DNA of 19,816 nt from a bacterium (GCA_024278555.1 JAJRSX010000157.1:1-19816); one strand, 5' to 3'; positions 7,744 through 16,084 are shown, counted from the stretch's first letter. Notes: generated from the sequence alone by a model not told the origin. Numbers and translations: made by a program.

Positions 7744-7776
7744 CCGCGCCGCGCCGGGGAGGTGGGCGAAGAGGTC

Positions 7777-7974
7777 ATGAAACTATTCCTATCGGCCCTC
7801 GGTCTGGCCCTGATCCTGGAGGGGCTTCCCTACGCCCTCGCCCCGGCCACGGTGCGTCGCATGGCAGAAGTTTTACCGCATCTGTCCGATCAGTTTCTAA
7901 AGACCTTGGGTGTGATTGTGATGGGGATTGGAATCGTGGTGGTGGCCTTCGGGCGGTTCGGGACCGGCGGATGA
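7777..7974 (+). CDS. DUF2065 family small inner-membrane protein (YjeT-like)
   Basis: This 65-residue protein starts at ATG 7777, with GAGG at 7771-7774 just upstream. It has two hydrophobic segments: LFLSALGLALILEGLPYAL near the N-terminus and TLGVIVMGIGIVVVAFGRF near the C-terminus. A polar stretch (RRMAEVLPHLSDQFLK) lies between them. This is the DUF2065 pattern, seen in E. coli YjeT; the molecular function is unknown. Its TGA overlaps the ATG of the following transglycosylase gene by four bases, so the two are probably co-translated. In other proteobacteria DUF2065 genes often sit near hflC and purA, which is not the case here. Confidence 0.85.
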   Translation: MKLFLSALGLALILEGLPYALAPATVRRMAEVLPHLSDQFLKTLGVIVMGIGIVVVAFGRFGTGG

Positions 7975-9641
7975 TGCGGACCATCGTCCTCGTCGCCCTC
8001 CTGTTCGCGGCCCCCACTGCGTCGTGGGCGGCGGTGGAGGAGCTCCACCTCGCCCCCCCGACCGATCCGAACGCGGCGCTGCGTGCCGAGCTCGCCACCC
8101 ACTTCGGTGCCGTGCTCGCCGACGACGGTCGCCTCGCCCAGTGGCGCGACGCCTACCTCCACCGGCGTCGCGACTGGCTGGAGGGGAGCTTGGGACGCGC
8201 CGCGCGCCTGCAGCCGCGCTTCCAGGCCATCCTCGCGGAGATGGGGCTGCCGCGGGTACTGAGCTACCTACCGATGGTGGAGAGCGGCTTTCGGCCGCGC
8301 GCCACGTCGATCATGGCCGCCGGCGGCTACTGGCAGTTCATCCCCTCCACCGCCCGCCACTTCGGCCTCACCCTCGATCGCTGGGTCGATGAACGGCGCG
8401 ACCCGGAGATCTCCACCCGCGCCGCGGGCCGCTACCTGAAGCAACTCCACGCCTCCTTCCACGACTGGCCCCTGGCGCTGATGGCGTACAACAGCGGCGG
8501 CGGCCGGGTGCGCGGCATCCTCCGCCGCCTCGGCACCCGCGACTACCACGAGGTGGTGCGCTCGGTACGCACGCCGGCGGAGACCGCCGGCTACGTCGCC
8601 GGCTTCGTCGCCGCGGTGCAGATCGCCCTCGACCCGGGGCGCTACGGCGTCACCCCGCCGGCCGCCCCGGCCCCGGCGCCGGAGACCACGGTGGTGAAGG
8701 TCCGCGGCAGCGTCGACCTCGCCTACGCCGCCCGTGCCATGGAGGTGGAGGAGTCGCTCCTCCACCGCCTCAACCCGGCCCTCCTCCAGGCCTGCACCCC
8801 ACCGCAGGAGAGCGGCTACCCCCTACGGGTACCGGCGCTCGCGGCGGAGGCGCTGCGCGCCCAACTCGCCGACAACCCGAAGACCCTCTACACCCGCTGG
8901 ACGACCCACCGGGTGCGACGGGGCGAGGCCCTGGGCTCGATCGCCCGCCGCTACCACGTCCCCATGGAGGACCTCGCCCGCTTCAACCGGTTGAGAGACC
9001 CGCGCCTCATCCGCGCCGGCGCCGAGTTGGTGATCCCCATCCCCGAGGGCCACCCGCTGCCGAAGGCGACCAAGAGACGGCGCCACCGCCGGCCTCCCCG
9101 CTTCCAGGACTACCGTCGGATCACCTACACGGTGCGCTCGGGCGACTCCCTGTGGCGGATCGCATCGCGCTACGGGACCAGCGCCGGCAGCGTGCGAAAA
9201 TGGAACGGCCTCCTGCGTCGCGAGCTGCTCCACCCAGGCGACCAGCTCACCCTCTACGTCCCCAAGGGGACCAAACCACGCCCGGCCCGGCGCACGCGCA
9301 AGGCCCGCCGCATCGCCGCCGGGGAGCCGCTGCCGCCCGACTACCGGGTGGTGGCGGGCGACTCCCTGTGGAGCATCGCCCAGCGCTACCGACTGACAGT
9401 GGAGACCCTCGCGACCTGGAACGGCCTCCCGGCGAAGGCCACCCTCCACCCGGGCCAGGTCCTGCGCCTCAAGCAGCGCCCCTTCCTCTTCCACCACGTC
9501 CGCCGGGGCGAATCCCTGTGGACCATCGCCAGGCGGTACAACACGACCGTGCAAGACCTCCGGCGCCACAATCGGCTTGGCAAGGGTGGCGTCATCCATC
9601 CCGGCGACAAGCTCAAGATCCCCACCGCCAACGGCGCGTGA
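7971..9641 (+). CDS. mltD: MltD-like lytic murein transglycosylase with four LysM repeats
   Basis: This 556-residue protein cuts the glycan strands of peptidoglycan to give anhydro-muropeptides. A signal peptide covers residues 1-20 (VLVALLFAAPTASWA). The SLT catalytic domain spans about 85-215, with the catalytic Glu at 104 (MVESGF) and the conserved GGYWQFIPSTA and LALMAYNSGGGRV motifs. A degenerate LysM-like stretch lies near 240-290, followed by four good LysM domains at about 313-357, 386-430, 458-502 and 508-552 (each with [RS]GDSLW- or RGE-type openings such as GDSLWSIAQRY). Basic linkers separate them. No lipobox is visible, unlike E. coli MltD, so it may be periplasmic and soluble. 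The first of two tandem ATGs (7971) gives the ATGA overlap with DUF2065; 7974 is possible. Confidence 0.93.
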   Translation: MMRTIVLVALLFAAPTASWAAVEELHLAPPTDPNAALRAELATHFGAVLADDGRLAQWRDAYLHRRRDWLEGSLGRAARLQPRFQAILAEMGLPRVLSYLPMVESGFRPRATSIMAAGGYWQFIPSTARHFGLTLDRWVDERRDPEISTRAAGRYLKQLHASFHDWPLALMAYNSGGGRVRGILRRLGTRDYHEVVRSVRTPAETAGYVAGFVAAVQIALDPGRYGVTPPAAPAPAPETTVVKVRGSVDLAYAARAMEVEESLLHRLNPALLQACTPPQESGYPLRVPALAAEALRAQLADNPKTLYTRWTTHRVRRGEALGSIARRYHVPMEDLARFNRLRDPRLIRAGAELVIPIPEGHPLPKATKRRRHRRPPRFQDYRRITYTVRSGDSLWRIASRYGTSAGSVRKWNGLLRRELLHPGDQLTLYVPKGTKPRPARRTRKARRIAAGEPLPPDYRVVAGDSLWSIAQRYRLTVETLATWNGLPAKATLHPGQVLRLKQRPFLFHHVRRGESLWTIARRYNTTVQDLRRHNRLGKGGVIHPGDKLKIPTANGA

Positions 9642-9829
9642 GGGGGGCGGAAACCGATCAAATTTTTTTGAATCCCCCCACGAGAAGGGGGCTCCTAGTC
9701 TCCATCCAGGCGGCGGTTTTACTCCCTCCTCAAACCCTCCTGGAATTTCGGCCCGCGCCTCCTACCCCCCTCAGGAGCGCGGGCCACTTTATTGCCCGAC
9801 CACCTTTTTCCACGTAGACGAGACCCTCC
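9642..9829 (+). terminator. Terminator-like hairpins after mltD
   Basis: The gap holds two stem candidates. CCCCC(C)/GGGGG (9674-9679 with 9687-9691) follows a run of seven T (9663-9669). A longer stem (9750-9763 with 9773-9785, GGCCCGCGC...GCGCGGGCC, one bulged C) is followed by ACTTTATT. The second is strong enough to stop or attenuate transcription, but its U-tract is poor. Which one ends the mltD transcript cannot be told by eye. Confidence 0.4.
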
Positions 9830-10042
9830 ATGGCGTGGTTCGACCGCATCCCCCTCGTCCCCCTGGCGGTGGCGGCCCTCTTCCTCGGCTTCGCCCCCTT
9901 CGTCCCCGAGCCGCACCTGGTGGAGAAGCTCCGGATGCTCGCCCACGGGGAGCTGACCCGCCCTCTGGATGTCTTCGACCTGGTGTTGCACGGCACCCCG
10001 GTGGTGGTGCTGATCGCCAAGCTCGTGCGCGCCCTCGGGTGA
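9830..10042 (+). CDS. Small conserved-looking membrane protein, 70 residues
   Basis: The start is ATG 9830, with no strong ribosome site. The product has two hydrophobic segments (IPLVPLAVAALFLGFAPF and FDLVLHGTPVVVLIAKLV) joined by a charged stretch (EPHLVEKLRMLAHGELTR). I recall similar short proteins across proteobacteria, sometimes labelled RND transporter in databases. The length rules out any real RND pump, so that label would be misleading. Function is unknown. It stands alone: the next gene, nfo, is convergent on the minus strand. Confidence 0.65.
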   Translation: MAWFDRIPLVPLAVAALFLGFAPFVPEPHLVEKLRMLAHGELTRPLDVFDLVLHGTPVVVLIAKLVRALG

Positions 10043-10100
10043 TGGCCGCGCGCCAGGAGCCCGTCGAACTTCGGCGATTGTGACGAGGGCGATGGAGTAC

Positions 10101-10195
10101 GCCCCCCCCCGGGAGGGGCGGGGGGAGGGTGTGTGGGGTCAGCGCCTTGCTCGCTCCAACCACCCCACCCCAACCCTCCCCGAAGGGGGAGGGGG
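10101..10195. repeat. G-rich/C-rich foldback between two convergent genes
   Basis: On the plus strand, 10111-10138 has runs of three or more G (GGG, GGGG, GGGGGG, GGG, GGGG). On the minus strand the C runs at 10163-10181 give a second G-run series. The two blocks are rough inverted copies (10121-10138 and 10163-10181). The second is followed by a perfect stem CCCTCCCC/GGGGAGGG (10174-10181 with 10186-10193). The element lies between the ends of the 70-residue gene and nfo. It resembles the CACCCCAACCCTC-type palindromes seen in many proteobacterial intergenic regions and could serve as a bidirectional terminator. Confidence 0.6.
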
Positions 10196-10208
10196 CCGAA
10201 CGGACTTC

Positions 10209-11123
10209 TTACAGGCGGCTGCGGGATTCCTCCACGTCCGGCAGGGGCGGGATCTCTCCGGTGGCGGCCATCTGCCGCAGCCAGACGATCTCGGCGGCGT
10301 AGCCGGCCGGGTCGGTGGGGGTCTCCAGAAACATCGGCACGCTCCGGGTGCGCTCATCGGTGACCAGGTGGAGAAAGGGGGCCACCCCCATCTCGCCGCG
10401 ACCGAGGCGGGCGTGGCGATCCTTGCGGCTGTCGAAGGCGCCCTTCGAGTCGTTCACGTGGAAGGCCGCCAGGCGGTCGAGACCGAGGAGGCGGTCAAAG
10501 GCGTCCCAGGTCGACTCCCAGCCGTCGTCGCTCACCAGGTCGTAGCCGGCGGCGAAGCAGTGGCAGGTGTCGACGCAGACGGCGAAGCGCTCCGGCTCCC
10601 GCACCCCGTCGAGGATGGCGGCGATCTCCTCGAAGGTGCGGCCGATGTTCGTCCCCTGGCCGGCCACCGTCTCCAGGACCAAGGTGACGTCGCGCTTATC
10701 CGGGTGGTGGGCGCAGATCTGATCGAGGCTCTCGCAGAGGGTGGCGATCCCCTGCTCCACGCCGCTCTTCAGGTGCGAGCCCGGGTGGAAGTTGAGGAGC
10801 TCGATACCGAGCTGGTGGCAACGTACGAGCTCGTCCTCGAAGGCGGCCATGGACTTGCCCCGCTTCTCCTCATCGGGAGAGGCGAGGTTGATGAGGTAGG
10901 AGTCGTGGCTCATCACCGTGCGCAGGCGCGAGCCCGCACGCGCCTCGCGGAAGGCGGCGATCTCCTCGTCGGTCAGCGGCCGGGTGCGCCAGCTCCGCTG
11001 GTTGCGGGTGAAGACCTGCATGGTGTCGCAGCCGATCTCGTGGCCGCGCCCCGGGGAGAGCTCGACCCCTCCGGAGGTGGAGACGTGACAACCGACGGTG
11101 ACCCTCGGCTCGGAAGATTTCAT
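10209..11123 (-). CDS. nfo: Endonuclease IV (AP endonuclease)
   Basis: This 304-residue enzyme cuts DNA 5' of abasic sites in base excision repair. The start chosen is ATG at 11123, because the family begins close to VTVGCHVSTSGG; a GTG at 11153 would add ten odd residues. All nine trinuclear-zinc ligands are present: H73, H113, E151, D185, H188, H222, D235, H237 and E267. Their spacing matches the E. coli Nfo ligands H69 to E261. Signature stretches include LVLETVAGQGTNIG, CVDTCHCFAAGYD and FHVNDSKGAFDSRKDRHARL. The length is close to the usual 280-285, with a short C-terminal extension. A uracil-DNA glycosylase gene lies about 0.7 kb away, a related repair step, but on the other strand. Confidence 0.97.
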   Translation of the reverse strand: MKSSEPRVTVGCHVSTSGGVELSPGRGHEIGCDTMQVFTRNQRSWRTRPLTDEEIAAFREARAGSRLRTVMSHDSYLINLASPDEEKRGKSMAAFEDELVRCHQLGIELLNFHPGSHLKSGVEQGIATLCESLDQICAHHPDKRDVTLVLETVAGQGTNIGRTFEEIAAILDGVREPERFAVCVDTCHCFAAGYDLVSDDGWESTWDAFDRLLGLDRLAAFHVNDSKGAFDSRKDRHARLGRGEMGVAPFLHLVTDERTRSVPMFLETPTDPAGYAAEIVWLRQMAATGEIPPLPDVEESRSRL

Positions 11124-11215
11124 GGCCCGAGATGATCGCCCACCGGGCGTCACTCCGCACCCACGCCCTTCCCCCCTCCCTCAGAGGGTGGCCCATCTCG
11201 ACCGAAAAGAGAGCC

Positions 11216-11593
11216 ATGCGATCCATCCTATTTCGCGGACGCTCCGCGATTCGTGGCGCCATCGAGGTGGGCACCGTGGTGTGGCTGGTCCTGGTGGTCG
11301 GCGGCGGCTACGCCGGCTGGCAGTTCGCCCAGCCGTGGTTCCGCTACCTCCACTTCAAAGAGGACGCCTCGGCGACGGTGAAGCTCGCCCAGGTCCTCAG
11401 CGAGAGCGCCATGCGCGAGCGGATCAACACCCTCGCGGCAGATGCGGGGATCTGGATCGACAACCCGGAGCAAGAGATCCACCTCACCTACGGCCAGGGC
11501 CACGCCCGGGTGCAGGCCGAGTGGAGCGAGGCGGCGGAGTTCCCCTTCGGCTTCGAGTACTGGTTCGACTTCCGGGTCGATACCCAGGGGTGA
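11216..11593 (+). CDS. Hypothetical single-TM membrane protein
   Basis: The 125-residue product is read from ATG 11216, with purine-rich AAAGAGAG just upstream; an ATG at 11132 in frame gives a less plausible N-terminus. It has a basic head (MRSILFRGRSAIRGA), one transmembrane segment (VGTVVWLVLVVGGGYAGW), then about 85 residues outside the membrane. The outside part contains LAQVLSESAMRERINTLAAD and ends FGFEYWFDFRVDTQG, suggesting a small alpha/beta domain. The layout (N-terminal TM, short periplasmic domain) is like DUF4845 proteins, but I cannot confirm a match. It runs divergently from nfo across a 92-base gap. Confidence 0.7.
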   Translation: MRSILFRGRSAIRGAIEVGTVVWLVLVVGGGYAGWQFAQPWFRYLHFKEDASATVKLAQVLSESAMRERINTLAADAGIWIDNPEQEIHLTYGQGHARVQAEWSEAAEFPFGFEYWFDFRVDTQG

Positions 11594-11847
11594 CCTGGAT
11601 CGCCAGCACGGGTTTGTCCCTGTGACCACCGTGGCTTGCCGAGTAGAGCGGTGCCACCTGTAGGTCCGGTGCAATTCACCCACACGGAGAAGCAGGCAAT
11701 CTTGGCGTCGTGGGAGGGGTGGTTGGGGTGGTGCCCCTGAAGGCCGACCTCGCGCAGAGACGCCACCCGAGACCGGGGTACCTCAACGGCGGGGGCGGAA
11801 CGCGGTAAGCTACCCGTCCACCAGACCTCCCGGCCGCGAGCCGCCCG

Positions 11848-12636
11848 ATGCCCTCCCCCATTCGCCGTCTGCGTACCGCCCTCGCCGCCCAGTCCGACCT
11901 CGGCCTGGAGGTGGTACCGAGCCGCTGGTTGCCCCTCGCCGAGGCGGCGGCCCGCCGGGCCGGCGAGCCGCCCGTGGTACCGACAGCGCCGCTGATGGCC
12001 GCGCCTGCCCCGGGTAGCGGCGGGACGCCGCCCGCCGACGGCGGCAACCGGCCCGACGCCCCCACCCTCGACGCGCTGGCGGAGATCGCCGCCGGCTGCA
12101 CCCGCTGCACCCTGGCGGGCAGCCGCACCCACGTGGTCTTCGGCACCGGCGACCCCAACGCACGGCTGATGATCATCGGCGAGGCGCCGGGAGCGGACGA
12201 GGACCGCGAGGGCAGACCGTTTGTGGGACGTGCCGGCAAGCTCCTCGCCGACATCCTCGCGGCGGTCGGCCTGGCCCGCGACGCGGTCTACATCGCCAAC
12301 GTCCTCAAGTGCCGTCCGCCCGGCAACCGCGACCCGGAGGCAAGGGAGATCGCCGCCTGCCGGCCGCTCCTCGACCGGCAGATCGCCCTCATCCGCCCCG
12401 AGGTCATCCTCACCCTCGGCACCTTCGCCTCCCAGACCGTCCTGCGTACCAGTACACCGATCAGCGAGCTCCGCGGCCGTTTTCACGACCTCGACTCCAC
12501 CCCGGTCATGCCCACCTACCACCCTGCCTACCTCTTCCATAACCCGCGGGCAAAGCGGCCGGTGTGGGAGGACGTGAAGCAGGTGGCCCGCCGCCTCGGC
12601 CTCCCTGAACCGTTCCCGGGAGAACGCGGCTCCTGA
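11848..12636 (+). CDS. udg: Type-4 uracil-DNA glycosylase, [4Fe-4S]
   Basis: This 262-residue enzyme removes uracil from DNA. The start is ATG 11848. An N-terminal Ala/Pro-rich stretch of about 75 residues, unlike the core, precedes the catalytic domain. The domain has the motif GEAPG..., from residue 111, with EGRPFVGRAG after it, and the HPAYL motif from H225. Four cysteines, C84, C87 (CTRC), C155 and C171, are placed as in Fe-S family 4 UDGs. The 254-base gap upstream shows no clear promoter. An N-terminal extension of this kind occurs in some bacterial family members fused to or mistaken for phage-polymerase-like domains, but here it looks merely low-complexity. Confidence 0.93.
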   Translation: MPSPIRRLRTALAAQSDLGLEVVPSRWLPLAEAAARRAGEPPVVPTAPLMAAPAPGSGGTPPADGGNRPDAPTLDALAEIAAGCTRCTLAGSRTHVVFGTGDPNARLMIIGEAPGADEDREGRPFVGRAGKLLADILAAVGLARDAVYIANVLKCRPPGNRDPEAREIAACRPLLDRQIALIRPEVILTLGTFASQTVLRTSTPISELRGRFHDLDSTPVMPTYHPAYLFHNPRAKRPVWEDVKQVARRLGLPEPFPGERGS

Positions 12637-12789
12637 TCCTTCGAGCCGGAGACGGGCCAGAACGGGGCCCGAACGTGCCCCGAGCGAGCATAGTCTCCCG
12701 GTTGCTTCTATCCTGACGGCTGCTGCGCCGCCGTCCTGCGTGTAAGAACCTCGCGGCCCATGGCCGCCCACAAGAGAGAACCGACCCCC

Positions 12790-13230
12790 ATGGATTCCAC
12801 CCTCGACCCCGAGACCCGCCCCCGCCGCGCCCGCTCCCTCGCCACCCTGGTGGAGGAGGCGGCGGCCGAGGTGGAAGAGCTCAACCCCATCGAGTGCCAG
12901 CGGTGGCTGGCCCTGCACACGAACGCGCTGGTGATCGACCTGCGCGAGCCCAACGAGTATCGCGACGGCGCGGTACCGGAGGCGATCCACATCCCGCGCG
13001 GCGTCCTCGAGTGCGCCGCCGACCTGGAGCACCCGGATCGCGACGAGCGTCTCACCGATGCCGACCGCCCCCTGCTCCTCTACTGCCGCACCGGCGTACG
13101 CTCGGTCCTCGCGGCCCAGAGCCTGCAGCGCATGGGCTTCACCCAGGTGGTCTCCATGGCCGGCGGCTTCACCGACTGGGCCCTGGTGGGTGGCGAGGTG
13201 GTGCCGACGCCGCCGTCGCCGTTCGCGTAA
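12790..13230 (+). CDS. Single-domain rhodanese (sulfurtransferase)
   Basis: I use ATG 12790 (146 residues), which has a purine-rich AGAGAGAA stretch about 10 bases upstream; ATG 12760 would add ten residues and is also possible. The fold is one rhodanese domain: LVIDLREPNEYRDGAVPEA, IHIPRGVLE, then LLYCRTGVRS with catalytic Cys99 in the loop CRTGVR, and MAGGFTDW near the end. The loop length of six is that of sulfur-transferring rhodaneses. An N-terminal helix (VEEAAAEVEELNPIECQRWL) precedes the domain. No signal peptide, so it is cytoplasmic. Its substrate is not evident and its neighbours do not tell. Confidence 0.93.
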   Translation: MDSTLDPETRPRRARSLATLVEEAAAEVEELNPIECQRWLALHTNALVIDLREPNEYRDGAVPEAIHIPRGVLECAADLEHPDRDERLTDADRPLLLYCRTGVRSVLAAQSLQRMGFTQVVSMAGGFTDWALVGGEVVPTPPSPFA

Positions 13231-13279
13231 ACTGCCTATCCCCTTTGCTCATGACGGGCAGCGTGGTTCGTAAGGGATT

Positions 13280-13539
13280 TTTCACCACAGAGACACAGAG
13301 GGCACAGAGAACTCCATCAGAAGACAGCATGATGTTTGTCGCGTCCGCGGTGGTCGTCCCTCCTTGACGATCTCTTGCGAAACCGACCCTCCAGCCCTCC
13401 GATTCTGAGCGCGGGCCATCTCGATGGCGTGTGGGCAAGCGCTCGAAGAACGTCGATGGAATCCGGTGGAGTAGACACGACATGAGAAAAGCGCCCTTCC
13501 TTTGCCGTTCTCTGTGCCCTCTATGTCTCTGTGGTGAAA
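13280..13539. repeat. 33-base inverted repeat pair enclosing about 190 bases
   Basis: The left arm is 13280-13312 and the right arm 13507-13539. They are inverted copies with 32 of 33 bases matching (key core CACCACAGAGACACAGAGGG). The enclosed 194 bases have no convincing gene. Together with the rest of 13231-13743, this is the first long non-coding stretch. Sequences of the type TTCACCACAGAGACACAGAG recur as intergenic repeats in many bacterial genomes (from memory). Further on, a CCCC-TTC-GGGG hairpin near 13702-13712 lies just before the epsI stop. Confidence 0.85.
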
Positions 13540-13743
13540 TGGCCTTCAAGGCTGGCGCCGTGACCACCTGGTGATGCCTTCGATCCTGATGGGTGGATCC
13601 GCTTCCCCCCTGAGCCTTTGCTGTCTTCCGATTGCTCTTCTCCGGCCATGAGCTAAGGGGAGAGGCGTGTCGCGTAAAGGGATCGCGGCGACCCGCCGCC
13701 CCCCCTTCGGGGCCACGAAAGAGCTGCCCCTCTTCGCCTACCC

Positions 13744-14472
13744 TCAGTTCGGCAGATACTTCGGGAGGATCGGCAGGATCCCGTTGGCGAGGCCGAGGAG
13801 ACGCGCCTTGGCCGCCGCCATGGCCGCCTCTCGGTCCGGCCCGGAGGCCACCGAGGTCATCAGGCGCACCAGGGCGCCGTCACGACGTCGTTGGGTAAAG
13901 ACGTCGTACATGAGGAAGAGCTTGGCGCGGTACTCGCCGGCGACGACGCGGCCGCGCGAGTGGATCCAGTAGAGCCCCATCTGCCAATCGAGCCCCTTTT
14001 GCAGGGTGACCAGGTTGGCGTAGGCGGTCTTGCCACGCCACGGCAGCGGCTCGCGCACCCGGCGGACGATCTGCCAACCGGCCCCGGGCAGGCAGGCGGC
14101 CGGGTTGTGGATGCGGCTGTCCTCCTCCTGGGTGGCGAAGAAGGGGATGTAGAGGGAGACCGGCGGTTCCTGCTCGCTGCCCTGGTAGTAGCGCATCAGG
14201 ACCTCGGTCGGGCGCAGGACGTTGAGGGTCGCCTGATCCAGCTTCACGTCCTTCAGGAGGTGGTAGCCGCCGATGTCGGTGGGGAACTCGGCGAGAGAGG
14301 TGCGCTCCAGCTTCGGCGGCTCCTGGGTCAGGTCGTGGGAGAACCAGAGCAGCCCCCCGAGGAGGAGGAAGGAGGCGACCACCGCCACCGGCGAGAAGAG
14401 GCGCAGACCGTAGTGCCCGGCCGGGCTCGGGAGGGTGGTGGCGTCGTGGAGGGGGGAGTCGGAGGTGGCCAT
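13744..14472 (-). CDS. epsI: EpsI-family protein (exosortase-associated)
   Basis: This 242-residue protein is read on the minus strand from ATG 14472, four bases after the stop of the WecA-like gene, so both are one transcript. An N-terminal transmembrane segment (VAVVASFLLLGGLLWF) precedes a periplasmic domain with the EpsI signature HNPAACLPGAGW (H122, C127) and a conserved end. EpsI proteins are found with exosortases (XrtA type) and exopolysaccharide genes. No exosortase gene is in the window, and the gene downstream on this strand is absent for more than 500 bases. The role in envelope polymer export or protein sorting is by family only. Confidence 0.9.
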   Translation of the reverse strand: MATSDSPLHDATTLPSPAGHYGLRLFSPVAVVASFLLLGGLLWFSHDLTQEPPKLERTSLAEFPTDIGGYHLLKDVKLDQATLNVLRPTEVLMRYYQGSEQEPPVSLYIPFFATQEEDSRIHNPAACLPGAGWQIVRRVREPLPWRGKTAYANLVTLQKGLDWQMGLYWIHSRGRVVAGEYRAKLFLMYDVFTQRRRDGALVRLMTSVASGPDREAAMAAAKARLLGLANGILPILPKYLPN

Positions 14473-14476
14473 GGGG

Positions 14477-16084
14477 TCAGGGGAGGTGGTGGGAGAAGTG
14501 TGCCGAGAAGTAGGCGACGAGGGGAAGGAGGGCGATGAGGAGCCAGGCGAAGAACTTCAAGAAGGCGTTCTGGGCGGTCAGCCGCCCGAAGTCGAGCCCC
14601 TGCTGGATCGCCGAAACGAGGGCGGTGTGGTCCCCCGCCCCCACCACCGTCACGCCACGGTACTGCTCCGGATCACGCTCTCCGCCCTCGGCCAGGGGGC
14701 GAACGACCGCCACCACCGTGGTACGGGAGAAGCGGCCGAGCTCGCGGGCCCGCTGTAGCGCCCCATCTCCATCGCGGCAGTCGGCGACCACCACCGGGAA
14801 GTAGTCGTCCGCCTCGCCCTTGGGGGCCTCCACACAGGCCACCCCCGGGGCGACATCCTGGAGGGTGTGGCAGAGGGCGGCGTCCTCCCCCTCGGCGACC
14901 ACCGCCACCCGCCGCAGGGGGTGGTTGCGCGCCAGGGGCTGGACCACCTCGCGCCAGCCGCGCGGCAGGGGCAGGGCGGCCTCCGGGTCGTGGGTGGTGA
15001 GACGGCGAACACGGATGACGATAAAGCCGAGGACCAGGGCGACGTAGGCCACGGTGAGGGTGGCGGCGATCCCCCGCGCCATCGCCAGGAGGAAACCGGC
15101 CACCCCGAGGAAGGTGGCCACGGCATACAGGAGCAGGACCACCTGGCGTTGGGAAAAGCCGGCGACCAGGAGGCGGTGGTGGATGTGGCCACGGTCGGGA
15201 CGAAAGGCGACGGAGAGGGGCGGCATGCGCAGCGCCTTGTCCGGCTGAAACAGGCCCGAGGCCGCCACCAGGCGGCGGATGAAGGCGGCGCCGGTGTCCA
15301 GGAGCGGCAGGCCGATGAGCAGGAGCGGCGCCCCGATCGCCACCGTCGCCCCACGCCCCTGGACCGCGCGGATGGAGATCACCGCCAGGATGTAACCGAG
15401 AAAGAGCGACCCCGAGTCGCCCATGAAGATCGACGCCGGGTTCATATTGAAGACCCAGAAGCCGAGCAGGCTGCCCACCAGGATGGCTGCCAAGAAGGCG
15501 ACGTCGCCCTGGTGGTTGAGCACCGCCAGGGCAAAGAGGAGGGCGGTGGCGATGGTGGCCAGCCCCGCGGCGAGGCCGTCAAGGCCGTCGATCAGGTTGA
15601 GGGCGTTCATCACCCCGACGATCCACAGAACGGTGAGCGGATAGCCGAACCAGCCGAGGTGAAAGACGTGGGCGAGGCCGGGGATCGAGATGTCGCGGAT
15701 GACGTAGCCGAAGCCGATCATCACCACCGCCACCCCCACCTGCCAGAGGAGCTTGCGCACCGCGTCCAGGCCGAAGAGGTCGTCGTAGATCCCCACCAGG
15801 AGAATGAGGACACCGCCGTCGAGGATCTTGTTGATCTCGACGATGGTCAGCGCCACCCCGCGCACCCCGCAGTAGTCGCTGTAGACGATCGCCACCGCGG
15901 TGATGAAGAAGGCGGCAAAGATCGCCACCCCGCCGAGGCGCGGGATCCGCGCCCGGTGGACCTTGCGGACGTTGGGCTCATCCACCAGGCGCCACTCCAG
16001 GGCCATGCGGCGGACGAACGGGGTGAGCACCAGACCGAGGACAAAGGCGACCGCGGCAAAGAGAAGGAAGGAGGAGAGGGCCAT
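14477..16084 (-). CDS. WecA/MraY-family glycosyl-1-phosphate transferase with C-terminal extension
   Basis: This 535-residue protein attaches a sugar-1-phosphate to undecaprenyl phosphate, the first step in many envelope polymers. The start at ATG 16084 begins with a transmembrane segment (FLLFAAVAFVLGLVL). Motifs are present in order: DD at 101-102 (GIYDDLFG), NLIDGLDG at 163-170, MGDSGS at 221-226 and HIHHRL at 300-305. The last is WecA-type rather than MraY-type. About 11 hydrophobic segments are visible up to residue 360. Unusually, about 150 soluble residues follow (360-510, with VVADCRDGDGALQRAR), and a final transmembrane segment ends the protein (FAWLLIALLPLVAYF). It lies directly upstream of epsI. 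A longer reading frame to 16396 runs into the repeat and is rejected. Confidence 0.93.
   Translation of the reverse strand: MALSSFLLFAAVAFVLGLVLTPFVRRMALEWRLVDEPNVRKVHRARIPRLGGVAIFAAFFITAVAIVYSDYCGVRGVALTIVEINKILDGGVLILLVGIYDDLFGLDAVRKLLWQVGVAVVMIGFGYVIRDISIPGLAHVFHLGWFGYPLTVLWIVGVMNALNLIDGLDGLAAGLATIATALLFALAVLNHQGDVAFLAAILVGSLLGFWVFNMNPASIFMGDSGSLFLGYILAVISIRAVQGRGATVAIGAPLLLIGLPLLDTGAAFIRRLVAASGLFQPDKALRMPPLSVAFRPDRGHIHHRLLVAGFSQRQVVLLLYAVATFLGVAGFLLAMARGIAATLTVAYVALVLGFIVIRVRRLTTHDPEAALPLPRGWREVVQPLARNHPLRRVAVVAEGEDAALCHTLQDVAPGVACVEAPKGEADDYFPVVVADCRDGDGALQRARELGRFSRTTVVAVVRPLAEGGERDPEQYRGVTVVGAGDHTALVSAIQQGLDFGRLTAQNAFLKFFAWLLIALLPLVAYFSAHFSHHLP

Noticed and set aside
11488-13032. 514-codon minus-strand frame across the uracil glycosylase and rhodanese genes
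   Set aside because: It runs through two well-supported genes and an intergenic gap with no recognisable domain.
13667-13972. Small plus-strand open frame next to epsI
   Set aside because: It overlaps epsI on the other strand, has Arg-rich shadow composition and no ribosome site.
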